A DNA stretch of 64,000 nt from Paenibacillaceae bacterium (GTDB taxonomy: Bacteria; Bacillota; Bacilli; Paenibacillales; Paenibacillaceae): positions 1 to 64,000 of the forward strand of contig CAAFUF010000052.1 of NCBI GenBank assembly GCA_900766135.1. The letters are read 5' to 3'. Both the position numbers and the translations under genes were made by a program. Each line of letters starts with the position of its first letter. Positions within the stretch are counted from its first letter, which is position 1. This document shows, in pieces, positions 34,383 to 42,682 of the stretch. The notes beneath the pieces are model-generated. The model was not told the DNA's origin. It did no database searches and was given only the letters and a program-made list of their open reading frames with translations.

Positions 34383-35381
34383 TTAAGGCAAAGAAAGAAA
34401 ACCATCCTTAAAGATCTTCAGCAAATATTCCAGCGTGACCGGATCGCTGTATGTCGAAGCGGCGGTGTCGATCTCGATCACATGACCGTTTTTGACGGCC
34501 GGGATATTCTTCCACGTATTGGATTGCAAAAACTCGTTTTGGGCTTCTTTGTTCTGGCTCAGAACGATGTAGTCTCCGGCATACTCGGGAATGATCTCGT
34601 TCGATAACGTGTAGTAGCCGGGGCCCAAGGCATCCTTCTTCGCTTGTTCCGGCATGTTGAGCTCCATCATCTGATACAACAGCTCCGTACCGCGGGCCCA
34701 GTTGTTCCCGAAGACATAGAAGCTCTTCGAGTCATATTCGAGAACGGAGACGGTGGCGTCCTTGCCGATCTTCGCTTTGATCTCTTCGCCTACGGCTTTG
34801 GCGCGAGTCGTGAAATCCTCAACCCAAGCCTTGGCTTCCGCTTCCTTGTTCAGCACCTTCCCGATTTCCACCTGCTGCGACAAATAGTCCAGCTTGCCCC
34901 AGGTATAAATGATCGTCGGCGCGATTTCGCTCAGCTTGTCGAGATTCTTCATGTGCGATCCGGCAATGATGAGGTCGGGTTCCAGGGCGAAGATCTTCTC
35001 CGGATTCTCTTCGGACACGATGGCGACATCCTTTAATTTGTCGGTGAAAAGAGGGTTATTCATCGTCCAGGTATCAACGCCGACCAACGTTCCGCCCAGA
35101 GCCACGACGTTCGGAGCATTCGTCAGAGCCACGATCCGCTTCGGATTGGCGGGAATTTCAATCGGACCGTTCTCCGATTGATAGGTAACCGTACCGGAAG
35201 CCGTCTCCGCCGCCGCCGAGTCGTTTCCGCCCGTCGCGTTTGCAGCTTCCTCCGTCGAGGTATTTGCAGCCGCTGCGTTATTCTGGGTGTTGGCGGCAGG
35301 ATCCTGCCGTGCCGTTTCGTTGCCGCAGGCGCCGGCCAGGACGGCGAAGGCTAAAATAAGGGGGATAAACAGCTTCTTCAT
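34383..35381 (-). CDS. Iron-siderophore ABC transporter substrate-binding lipoprotein
   Basis: 332 residues. Lipobox LAGAC gives Cys19, followed by a long Asn/Ala/Glu-rich linker. The mature fold is the class III (FhuD/FeuA/YfiY-like) binding protein: 'PKRIVALTNAPNVVALGGTLVGVDTW', 'IFALEPDLIIAG' and 'VSVLEYDSKSFYVFGNNWARGTELLYQMM'. No permease or ATPase gene is adjacent, so it must share an importer encoded elsewhere. A perfect Fur box upstream supports iron regulation. Which siderophore it binds cannot be told. Confidence 0.88.
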   Translation of the reverse strand: MKKLFIPLILAFAVLAGACGNETARQDPAANTQNNAAAANTSTEEAANATGGNDSAAAETASGTVTYQSENGPIEIPANPKRIVALTNAPNVVALGGTLVGVDTWTMNNPLFTDKLKDVAIVSEENPEKIFALEPDLIIAGSHMKNLDKLSEIAPTIIYTWGKLDYLSQQVEIGKVLNKEAEAKAWVEDFTTRAKAVGEEIKAKIGKDATVSVLEYDSKSFYVFGNNWARGTELLYQMMELNMPEQAKKDALGPGYYTLSNEIIPEYAGDYIVLSQNKEAQNEFLQSNTWKNIPAVKNGHVIEIDTAASTYSDPVTLEYLLKIFKDGFLSLP

Positions 35382-35411
35382 ACGTGATTCTCCTTGTCAC
35401 CGATTATTTTA

Positions 35412-35426
35412 TGATAATGATTATCA
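35412..35426 (-). promoter_or_regulatory. Fur box, perfect 7-1-7 match
   Basis: TGATAAT-g-ATTATCA, an exact match to the Bacillus-type Fur box, 30 bases upstream of the siderophore-binding-protein start. Iron-replete Fur should repress this gene. Confidence 0.9.
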
Positions 35427-35466
35427 GTATCACTAAGAATCACAATACGAATTTCTCCGCGGTTTG

Positions 35467-36321
35467 TCAATACAAATCCTTGGATGTTCCCTCTATCAAC
35501 TTCTTGAGCTTGGATTCGGTCGCCGTTCCTTCAATGGGGGTATAAATGCTGCAGCGCAAATCGGCATCGCCCTGTACCTGAAGCGAGGTCAAATTAAATA
35601 ACATCTTGCCGGCTTTGGCATGACGGAATTCAATCATGACCTCCGGAGCGGCGCTGACCTCGCTCTGGTTCCATAACTCCTGGAAATCCGGATAACGCCG
35701 CGACATCCTATCAATAAACCGGGAATACCAAGGATCGGCGACGTATTGCCCATAGTAGGCGCGAAAGATAGCCAAGAACCCTCTTACGAAATCAGGCCAG
35801 TTGACGGCCAAGCTGCGCAGCTCTTTCTTGGCGAACAGAAGGGAGATCAGGTTGCGCTCCTCCTTGGGGATCTGCTCGAAGTCCACGAACACGTGGGCGG
35901 CGGCGGGATTCCATCCCACGATATGGCAGTGCCGGTCGGAGATAATCGTCGGGCAATATTTCAGCTCCTGCAAAATTTTATGGAGCGAGGGATTGATCAC
36001 CGGCTCCTTTTCCTCCACCCAATCGGGGTGAAAGCCGCTGTCGGACGCCAAGTCGAACAAGTACTTGCGCTCGTCGGCGTTCAGTCTCAGCGCCCCGGCG
36101 ATCGCGTCCAGGACGGAAGCGGACACCTTGATATCCCGGCCTTGCTCCAGCCAGGTATACCATGTCGTACTCACCCCGGCGAGCTGGGCGACCTCCTCGC
36201 GGCGCAGGCCTGGCGTTCGCCGGCGCGAGCCTGCCGGCAGACCCACCGTATGGGGATGCAGCTTGGCACGCTGCGTTTTCAAAAATTCGGATAAGGCTTC
36301 CAATCTCGGTTCCGTGCTCAT
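35467..36321 (-). CDS. XRE-family regulator with MmyB-like ligand-binding domain
   Basis: 284 residues. Residues about 30-85 are an HTH of XRE type (RRTPGLRREEVAQLAGVSTTWYTWLEQGRDIKVSASVLDAIAGAL). Residues about 105-270 match the MmyB ligand-binding domain, a PAS-like fold reported to hold a fatty acid in one structure. It is divergent from a stand-alone fabF gene, so lipid-responsive control of that gene is plausible. The start is at 36321; AGGAGGAGGACAC lies just upstream on the minus strand. A dyad GTTATC-N11-GATAAC sits over its own -10 box. Confidence 0.85.
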   Translation of the reverse strand: MSTEPRLEALSEFLKTQRAKLHPHTVGLPAGSRRRTPGLRREEVAQLAGVSTTWYTWLEQGRDIKVSASVLDAIAGALRLNADERKYLFDLASDSGFHPDWVEEKEPVINPSLHKILQELKYCPTIISDRHCHIVGWNPAAAHVFVDFEQIPKEERNLISLLFAKKELRSLAVNWPDFVRGFLAIFRAYYGQYVADPWYSRFIDRMSRRYPDFQELWNQSEVSAAPEVMIEFRHAKAGKMLFNLTSLQVQGDADLRCSIYTPIEGTATESKLKKLIEGTSKDLY

Positions 36322-36356
36322 TGGCCGTGTCCTCCTCCTGGGCAGCTTCTTAATGT

Positions 36357-36414
36357 GTTATCTATTATACTAGGATAACTAAAAACTTGTAATAGGATAC
36401 TTTGGGGATACAAT
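36357..36414. promoter_or_regulatory. Divergent promoter region of the MmyB-type regulator and fabF, with a dyad
   Basis: Rightward: TTGTAA (36387-36392), 16 bases, TACAAT (36409-36414) serves fabF. Leftward: a perfect TATAAT on the minus strand (about 36364-36369). The inverted repeat GTTATC (36357-36362) / GATAAC (36374-36379) brackets that leftward -10, and a third GATAAC lies at 36416-36421 just past the rightward -10. The layout suits a repressor controlling both promoters. Confidence 0.6.
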
Positions 36415-36516
36415 AGATAACAACAGAGAGATATCTCTTCAACACGAGGCTGGCCGTACTGAGCCTGCTGAACGTGAGATGCAAACCATAAATGAAGTTG
36501 CCGAAGGAGGATGCTT

Positions 36517-37755
36517 ATGGAACGGGTTGTCATTACCGGAATGGGGATATTGTCTCCGCTGGGCAATGATGTGGATACATTTTGGCAAGGCTTAAAAGAG
36601 GGACGCTCCGGGATTTCGCCGATTGATCGGTTCGACGCTGCCGCGTTTGGCACCCGGATCGCGGGGCAAGTTCGAGGGTTTGACGGCGAGGCGGTGTTTG
36701 GGCGAAAAGAAGCGCGCAAAATGGACCTCTTCTGCCAATTCGCGCTGTTTGCCGCCGAACAGGCGATCCAAGACGCCGGGCTTGTGCCGGAGAAGCTGGA
36801 CCGTGAACGGTTCGGCGTGTACGTCGGTTCGGGAATCGGCGGGATCGAGACGCTGGCGGACAACGTGAAGGTGCTCGAGGAGCGCGGACCGAACCGGGTG
36901 AGCCCCAGTCTGGTGCCGATGATGATCTCCAACATGGCCGCCGCGCAGATCAGCATCCGCTTCGGAGCGTTAGGCGAAACGCTGTCGCCGGTTACGGCCT
37001 GCTCGATCGGCAATTCGTCGATCGGCGAAGCGTTCCGGCTGATCCGCAGCGGGGGAGCCGACGTGATGATCGCCGGCGGCACCGAAGCGGCGGTGCATCC
37101 GCTCGCGCTGGCGAGCTTCGGGAACGCGACCGCGTTATCGAAGCGGAACGATTCCCCGGAGCAGGCCAGCCGGCCGTTCGATGCCAACCGCGACGGCTTC
37201 GTGATGGGCGAGGGCGCGGGGATCGTCGTGCTCGAATCGCTGACGCATGCGCTGCAGCGGGGGGCGCGCATCCACGGCGAGGTGATCGGCTACGGCGCAA
37301 GCTCCGATGCCTACCACGTTGTCGCGTCGCATCCCGAAGGTTTAGGCGCCTATCAGGCGATGAAGCGGGCAATCGCTTCGGCAGGCATCGCGCCGGAGCA
37401 GGTGAACGTGATCAGCGCCCATGCGACAAGCACTCAGGTCGGCGACCTCGGGGAGACGAAAGGGATCAAGAAGGCGTTCGGCGAACATGCCTACCGGATT
37501 CCGGTGACGGCGAATAAATCGATGATCGGCCATATGTTTGGCGCTGCCGGCGGCGCGGAAGCGATCGCCTTGGTTCAATCGCTGAAGGAAGGCATCATTC
37601 CGCCGACGATCAACCTGATGAACCCCGACCCGGAATGCGATCTCGATTATGTGCCGAACCAGGCCCGCCAGGCCGATCTTGAAATCGGATTGTCCAACTC
37701 GTTTGGGTTCGGCGGCCATAACGCCGTGATCGTGCTGCGCAAATATCAGGCATAA
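36517..37755 (+). CDS. fabF: Beta-ketoacyl-ACP synthase II (FabF-type), stand-alone
   Basis: 412 residues, the usual FabF length. Catalytic residues are Cys162 in VTACSIGN, His302 in AHATST and His339 in MIGHMFGAAGG. It condenses malonyl-ACP with acyl-ACP in fatty-acid elongation. The active-site neighbourhoods differ slightly from housekeeping FabF (TACSI for TACAT, AHATST for AHGTST), and no other fab gene is nearby. It may therefore be a secondary synthase with altered chain specificity. Start at 36517, six bases after AAGGAGG (36504-36510); an ATG at 36511 abuts the site. Confidence 0.85.
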   Translation: MERVVITGMGILSPLGNDVDTFWQGLKEGRSGISPIDRFDAAAFGTRIAGQVRGFDGEAVFGRKEARKMDLFCQFALFAAEQAIQDAGLVPEKLDRERFGVYVGSGIGGIETLADNVKVLEERGPNRVSPSLVPMMISNMAAAQISIRFGALGETLSPVTACSIGNSSIGEAFRLIRSGGADVMIAGGTEAAVHPLALASFGNATALSKRNDSPEQASRPFDANRDGFVMGEGAGIVVLESLTHALQRGARIHGEVIGYGASSDAYHVVASHPEGLGAYQAMKRAIASAGIAPEQVNVISAHATSTQVGDLGETKGIKKAFGEHAYRIPVTANKSMIGHMFGAAGGAEAIALVQSLKEGIIPPTINLMNPDPECDLDYVPNQARQADLEIGLSNSFGFGGHNAVIVLRKYQA

Positions 37756-37765
37756 ACCGTATTCG

Positions 37766-37799
37766 AACCGTCCCGGCTTCCGGGACGGTTATTTATTTT
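37766..37799 (+). terminator. Rho-independent terminator after fabF
   Basis: AACCGTCCCGG (37766-37776) pairs with CCGGGACGGTT (37780-37790), then ATTTATTTT. Confidence 0.9.
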
Positions 37800-37936
37800 G
37801 CGGGACGGGCAACTTTCGGGACGCTCCAAGCGTTAGGATGGTAAGAGACGACTTTGCATGGTGAACATAAAGAGCGAACCGACCAAGCCGGCATCGTGCG
37901 GGAGTCTTGAACCTGAAACAGTAGGGGGTCATACCT

Positions 37937-39049
37937 ATGGGGAAAAGGGGAAAAAAGGTTGTCATTTGGGGCATTATCGCGATGCTTTTGCTGCTGCTTG
38001 GCGGTTGCGGAAGCGCAAGCCATGATGCGGCATCGAATTCGCTAGCCGATAGCGGGGCAGCGAATGGGATAGCCAGCACGGCCGAAAGCGAAATGGACGG
38101 GGGAGGCTCCGAGGAGGTTGCTGCCGATACGGCCGCAGCGCCCGCGGCCAGCTCCGGTGCGGCGGATTCAAAGGCAGCCGGCAACGCCGGGAGCAGCAGT
38201 GCGGCGGTAAACTCCGCGCCGGGGTTTCAGCAGGCAGCCACGGACGCCGGGCTCAACAGCAAGCTGATCTACCGGGCGAGCGTCGTCATGGAAGTGAAGG
38301 ACTACGCCAAAGCCCAATCGGAGATCCGCAATTTGGTGATGCTGGCGGGCGGGTACATCGTTGAATTTTCCGAAAATCAATCGCAGCATGAGCTTGGCGG
38401 GAACTTTGTGTTGAAGGTCCCGGCGGCGGGCTTCTCCTCGTTCTTGGACCGTTTGGAGGGACTCAAGCCCGAGTCGTTGCAGCGGAGCATTCAAGGACAG
38501 GACGTCTCGGAAGAGTACGTCGATCTGGAATCCCGGTTAAAGGTCAAGCAGGCCATGGAAGCTCGGTACTTGAAATTCGTCGAGCAAGCGACCCAAACCA
38601 AGCAGTTGGTTGAATTCGTGAACGAACTGGAGCGAATTCAAACGGAGATCGAGCAGATCAAAGGGAGAATGCGGTACATCGACAGCAATGTGTCCTTCTC
38701 GACAATCGAGATCCGCGTCTACCAGCCGGATGCGTCGAAGCTGGCGGCGGCGTCAAGCGGCGACACGCCGCTGCTGGAGCGGATGAAAAACGCTTTGACG
38801 GGCAGCATCGACGTCTTGTCGCTCTTCTTCCAGTGGCTGGTCGTGTTTGCGGCCGGCGCGCTGCCGCTCCTCCTCATTGCCGCCCTCATCGTCATCCCGA
38901 TCTGGATGGCGCGCCGGAAAAACCGGGCGGAGCGGGAACGCCGCCGTGCCCAGCTCCATGCAGGCCACGCGGCAGTACCTACGACGGGTTCCTCGCCGCC
39001 GAAGGCGGATACGGAGGAGGAGCGCGGGGACACGACGGAAGAGCCCTAA
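37937..39049 (+). CDS. DUF4349-domain lipoprotein
   Basis: 370 residues. Lipobox LLGGC puts lipidation at Cys24, followed by about 80 residues of Ser/Ala/Gly-rich linker. The DUF4349 domain starts near residue 110 ('KLIYRASVVMEVKDYAKAQSEIRNLVMLAGGYIVE'), contains a coiled-coil helical hairpin (about 190-245) and ends with a membrane segment (about 300-330) and a basic, then acidic, cytoplasmic tail. It is thus anchored at both ends, a common layout in this family. Function is unknown; an envelope role is likely. Confidence 0.82.
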   Translation: MGKRGKKVVIWGIIAMLLLLLGGCGSASHDAASNSLADSGAANGIASTAESEMDGGGSEEVAADTAAAPAASSGAADSKAAGNAGSSSAAVNSAPGFQQAATDAGLNSKLIYRASVVMEVKDYAKAQSEIRNLVMLAGGYIVEFSENQSQHELGGNFVLKVPAAGFSSFLDRLEGLKPESLQRSIQGQDVSEEYVDLESRLKVKQAMEARYLKFVEQATQTKQLVEFVNELERIQTEIEQIKGRMRYIDSNVSFSTIEIRVYQPDASKLAAASSGDTPLLERMKNALTGSIDVLSLFFQWLVVFAAGALPLLLIAALIVIPIWMARRKNRAERERRRAQLHAGHAAVPTTGSSPPKADTEEERGDTTEEP

Positions 39050-39066
39050 GCGCAGGAACGAATTGA

Positions 39067-39108
39067 AACACAAGCCCAAGGGAATGCCCTTTGGGCTTGT
39101 GTTTTTTT
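39067..39108 (+). terminator. Rho-independent terminator
   Basis: ACACAAGCCCAAgGG pairs with CCcTTTGGGCTTGTGT, followed by a run of T residues. Ends the DUF4349 transcript. Confidence 0.9.
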
Positions 39109-39142
39109 GCGCGTAAGGATATATGGATAAACCTTCCCAAAT

Positions 39143-39160
39143 CTTAAACTAAACTTAAAC
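39143..39160. promoter_or_regulatory. Direct repeat CTTAAAC-N4-CTTAAAC upstream of the VanZ/RDD gene
   Basis: Two exact CTTAAAC heptamers 11 bp apart, the spacing used by OmpR/PhoB-type response regulators. A TAAGAT (-10-like) at 39182-39187 lies about 22 bases downstream with no good -35, which fits an activator-dependent promoter. An OmpR-type regulator is encoded nearby. Function inferred. Confidence 0.4.
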
Positions 39161-39229
39161 AGGATGTATTCCGTTCTATGTTAAGATGAATGAACCAAAC
39201 ACCCCGAGATTGAAAGGGTTGAACCTGCG

Positions 39230-40429
39230 ATGTTAGAAAATTACCTCTTTCCCATTACGTATGCATTCGGTGCGTTTCCGTTTGCGGCGCTGCTGTTCAC
39301 TTTGCCGTTCCTGGTCGTGCAATACCGGCGGCACGGTTACGTCAACAAGGTACGGGCGTTCGTGTTGTACCTGTTCCTGCTGTATTTGATGAATGCGTTA
39401 TTCCTCGTGATGCTGCCGCTGCCCGCCAGCCGGCATAATCTGCCGCTCAGCGACGGGGCGTTGCAACTGATTCCTTTTCATTTTATCCAGGACATTGTAA
39501 AGGAAACCGCGATCGTTCCGGGGGAGCCGTCGACGTATTGGCGGGTGCTCAAGGAGCGGGCTTTTTTGCAGGTTGTATTTAACGTGGCATTAACCGTTCC
39601 GTTTGGGATGTTGATCCGGTATTACTTTCGTTCGGGTCCGATCGCAAGCCTGATCCTGTCGTTCCTGCTGTCCTTGCTGATCGAAGTGACGCAACTGACC
39701 GGAATATTCGGATTTTATGACCATCCTTACCGCGTCTTCGACGTCGACGACCTGATGACCAATACGCTCGGGGGCATGATCGGCTTTTTGCTGGCCGTGT
39801 GGCTGTCCCGGTATCTGCCGCGGATCGAGCACCTGGACCGGGGGGTGGACCTGGCGACCAAACGGGTGACGTATACCCGGCGCGGGTTGGCGTTGTTTTT
39901 CGACTATCTGCTATGGGGCGGTTTGATGACCGTGATTTATCGGCTAGGGATTACGGAAGCTTACTTCGTGTCCACGGGGCTGTACTTCATGTTGATTCCT
40001 TACTTGACCGGCGGAAAGACGCCCGGAAAATGGCTGGTAAGGATCCAGCTGGTCGGACTTCCCGCGGACGAGGGAGGATGGAAGCCAAGCGGCAGCCTGG
40101 CCGCAACCGTGCACCGATATTTGTCCGCAGCTAAGGGCGGGCGGCAAACCGTGGGACTGCTCCCCCTGATTGTCCGTTATGGGCTGCTTTATTGGGGAGT
40201 GTTTGGCCTCAACCGCCTGCTGGTTTTCCCGCCGGCCGATATGCCGAGCTTGTTCCGGGTGCTGTTGGCCTTGATCGTTCTAGTCGTGAATGGGGTTTTC
40301 TTCATCCATGTCGCCAAACGATTCTTCCGCAAGGAGCCGCTGTTGTTCTACGAAAAAGTGAGCCGTACGGGTCATGCCATCATGTTGAAAGAGCCGACTC
40401 GAAAAGAGACGGCCCATGTTCGGCGCTAA
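39230..40429 (+). CDS. VanZ-like / RDD-domain membrane protein
   Basis: 399 residues. The N-terminal half is VanZ-like: 'FNVALTVPFGMLIRYYF', 'SLLIEVTQLTGIFGF' and 'FDVDDLMTNTLGGMIGFLLAVWL' are its conserved segments. The C-terminal half (about 220-390) resembles an RDD domain with 'ALFFDYLLWGGLMTVIYR' and 'TPGKWLVRIQLVG'. VanZ homologues are linked to glycopeptide tolerance and RDD proteins to ion transport; the function of the fusion is not known. Single gene between a terminator and a convergent two-component system. Confidence 0.8.
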   Translation: MLENYLFPITYAFGAFPFAALLFTLPFLVVQYRRHGYVNKVRAFVLYLFLLYLMNALFLVMLPLPASRHNLPLSDGALQLIPFHFIQDIVKETAIVPGEPSTYWRVLKERAFLQVVFNVALTVPFGMLIRYYFRSGPIASLILSFLLSLLIEVTQLTGIFGFYDHPYRVFDVDDLMTNTLGGMIGFLLAVWLSRYLPRIEHLDRGVDLATKRVTYTRRGLALFFDYLLWGGLMTVIYRLGITEAYFVSTGLYFMLIPYLTGGKTPGKWLVRIQLVGLPADEGGWKPSGSLAATVHRYLSAAKGGRQTVGLLPLIVRYGLLYWGVFGLNRLLVFPPADMPSLFRVLLALIVLVVNGVFFIHVAKRFFRKEPLLFYEKVSRTGHAIMLKEPTRKETAHVRR

Positions 40430-40470
40430 TGGATGGATTCGAGAAAATCCCGGTTTAGACGCGTTATGTG

Positions 40471-41838
40471 TTACCGCGCGATAGGCAACGTGACGATAAA
40501 AGCCGTTCCTTCTCCGGGGCGGCTTTCCGCTTCCAGCGAGCCCTTGTGGTTTGATACGAACTCCTTGGCGATGGCCAGTCCCAGCCCCATCCCTCCGGTG
40601 TGGCGGGTACGCGCTTCATCCGTACGGTAAAAGCGGTCGAACAAATAAGGCAAGTGTTCGGGGGAGACACCGGGCCCCGTGTCTTGAACGCGAATCTGCA
40701 GCATCCGCACCGGGCTGGGGGTGGCCGTCGAAGCGACGTCCGCTTCCCGCAGCGTCAGAATGACCCGTCCGCCTTCCGGGGTATACCGGATCGCATTATG
40801 CAGCAGGTTAAGAAATACCTGCATCATCCTCCCCGCATCAGCCGCGACTGCCGCACAGGTGCCCAACGACTCAATGGAAACCGCGATGCTTTTGGCCTCC
40901 GCTTCCCAGCTTACCCGCTCCACGGCTTCCCGCAGCAGCTCGCCCATATCCGTCGGGCGAAGATCCAGCGGCAGTTTGCCGGCTTCCGCCAACGACAGCT
41001 GATGCAGGTCGCCGACGAGCCGCGTCAGGCGGATCAATTCGTCCTGGATCGGCAGCAGGTTCTCCGGCCGAATCTCGCCGCCGCCTTGCTGCAGGAGATC
41101 CAGCTTGCCGCGGACGATCGTGAGCGGCGTGCGCAGCTCATGGGCTACGTCGGCAACCAGATTCCGGCGCACTTCCTCCGCCCGTGCCAGCTGCGTGGAC
41201 ATGTCGTTGATCGCCTGCGCAACTTTGCCGTATTCGTCCTTGGAACTGACCGGTGCCTGAATCCCGAATTCGCCGCGACCCAGCCGATCGATGATCGGAA
41301 CCAGCCGGCGCAGCGGGGAAGTGAGCCAACGCGAGACGAAGAAAGCTGCGCCAAGCGAGAGCAGCATAAAAACAACTGCCCCGGCTCCAACAAGGAAAAC
41401 GACCGAGATGGGGGTGCCGATCCGCAGCTTGGACAAATTCGCCACATCGGAATCGTAATAATAAGCCCAACCGATGGTTTTACCCTCGCTGGAGAGCTCC
41501 CGATGAATTCCCAGCCGCTCGATTAATCGAACCGGCAAGTCGTCGCTGACCGCCAGCATCCGACGTTCCGCATCCATCAGGCCGATGCTGGGCGCCGATC
41601 TCCCATCCGGCGCAAGGCGTGCCAAATCGGCAGGCGTCAGCGCCGTCCATGAGCTTCCGTGTTCCTCATAATAGGCTTCGAGTTTCTCCTCCAGTCGATT
41701 CAGCTCCTCCGTCCTGGACGATTGCAGCATCACCTCCAAGGAATCCCGAATCGTGAAATAGGTGAAAAACATGAACATCAGGCTGACCCCGAAAATAAAA
41801 GCGGCGATGACGAGAAAAAGCTTGCGGGAGACGGTCAT
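40471..41838 (-). CDS. Sensor histidine kinase (BaeS-like)
   Basis: 455 residues. TM1 about 8-30, an external sensor of about 110 residues, TM2 about 145-168, a HAMP domain (SRWLTSPLRRLVPIIDRLGRGEF), HisKA with phospho-acceptor His233 in DVAHELRTPLT, then the ATPase domain with N box 'NLLHNAIRYTP', G1 'DTGPGVSPE' and G2 'GGMGLGLAIAKEF'. It is translated from an ATGA overlap with the response regulator. It is divergent from a multicopper oxidase gene, so a metal or envelope-stress signal is a reasonable guess. Confidence 0.88.
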   Translation of the reverse strand: MTVSRKLFLVIAAFIFGVSLMFMFFTYFTIRDSLEVMLQSSRTEELNRLEEKLEAYYEEHGSSWTALTPADLARLAPDGRSAPSIGLMDAERRMLAVSDDLPVRLIERLGIHRELSSEGKTIGWAYYYDSDVANLSKLRIGTPISVVFLVGAGAVVFMLLSLGAAFFVSRWLTSPLRRLVPIIDRLGRGEFGIQAPVSSKDEYGKVAQAINDMSTQLARAEEVRRNLVADVAHELRTPLTIVRGKLDLLQQGGGEIRPENLLPIQDELIRLTRLVGDLHQLSLAEAGKLPLDLRPTDMGELLREAVERVSWEAEAKSIAVSIESLGTCAAVAADAGRMMQVFLNLLHNAIRYTPEGGRVILTLREADVASTATPSPVRMLQIRVQDTGPGVSPEHLPYLFDRFYRTDEARTRHTGGMGLGLAIAKEFVSNHKGSLEAESRPGEGTAFIVTLPIAR

Positions 41839-42521
41839 GGCTGCGGGGTTTCAAACCGGTAACCAAACCCGTATACGGTCCTGATGTAGACGGGATGGGC
41901 CGGATCCTCCTCGATTTTTTTGCGGATGCGGCTGATATGGGCGTCGGTCGTTCGCTCGTCGTTCGCGAAGTCGTCTTCCAGGGCGGCCAGCAGTTGCAGC
42001 CGGCTGTAGACGATCCCCGGTTTGGCGGCAAGCATCAGCAACAGTTTGAATTCCGTCGGTGTCAAGGCGATCTCCGCGTCCCGCTTCCATACGCGGCATT
42101 GCGCTTCGGAAATCGTCAAATCCCCGCGGTTCAGCAGTTGCTCGGCCGCCGCGTTCCCCTCGACCCGCCGCAACACGGAACGGATGCGGGCTGCCAGCTC
42201 ACGCAAGGAAAACGGTTTGGTCATATAGTCGTCGGCCCCAACCTCAAGTCCGATTAATTTGTCGGTTTCTTCTACCCGTGCGGTCACCATGATGATTCCG
42301 ACCGTCCCCGATTTTCGCAACTCCCTGCAAACTTCGATGCCGCTCATTTCCGGCAGCATCCAGTCGAGCACGACTAACGAAGGTTTATGCAATGCGGCTT
42401 TGTGCAGCGCTTCCCGTCCTGTCGCGGCCGTGATGGTTTGAAATCCTTCCTGTTGCAAAAAAGGCTCCATAAATTCAATGACTTGACGCTCATCGTCGAC
42501 AAGCAGCAAGGTATGCGGCAT
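41835..42521 (-). CDS. OmpR-family response regulator
   Basis: 228 residues. The receiver domain has the acidic pocket (VDDE, residues 8-11), phospho-acceptor Asp53 in 'VVLDWMLP' and Lys102 in 'MTKPFS'. The C-terminal winged helix is of OmpR/PhoB type ('LTPTEFKLLLMLAAKPGIVYSRLQLL', 'TTDAHISRIRKKIEEDP'). It forms an operon with the kinase and is divergent from the multicopper oxidase, a likely target. Confidence 0.9.
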   Translation of the reverse strand: MPHTLLLVDDERQVIEFMEPFLQQEGFQTITAATGREALHKAALHKPSLVVLDWMLPEMSGIEVCRELRKSGTVGIIMVTARVEETDKLIGLEVGADDYMTKPFSLRELAARIRSVLRRVEGNAAAEQLLNRGDLTISEAQCRVWKRDAEIALTPTEFKLLLMLAAKPGIVYSRLQLLAALEDDFANDERTTDAHISRIRKKIEEDPAHPVYIRTVYGFGYRFETPQP

Positions 42522-42682
42522 TGGTGTTCGTCCTCCCGGCCCTGTTTTTTTTCATTATATCCGCTTTTCTGTCGCTTTCCATCCCGCTTGGGGAATTTCA
42601 CGGAAACCGTAAAGGATCGTCACAAGTTCTCAACATTTGCCGGATATGATGGGATCGAACCCAAAGGGAGGAGGAAAACAAG

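Noticed and set aside
40600..41526. Long open frame opposite the histidine kinase (308 codons)
   Set aside because: Composition and lack of motifs show it is the antisense shadow of a GC-rich kinase gene.
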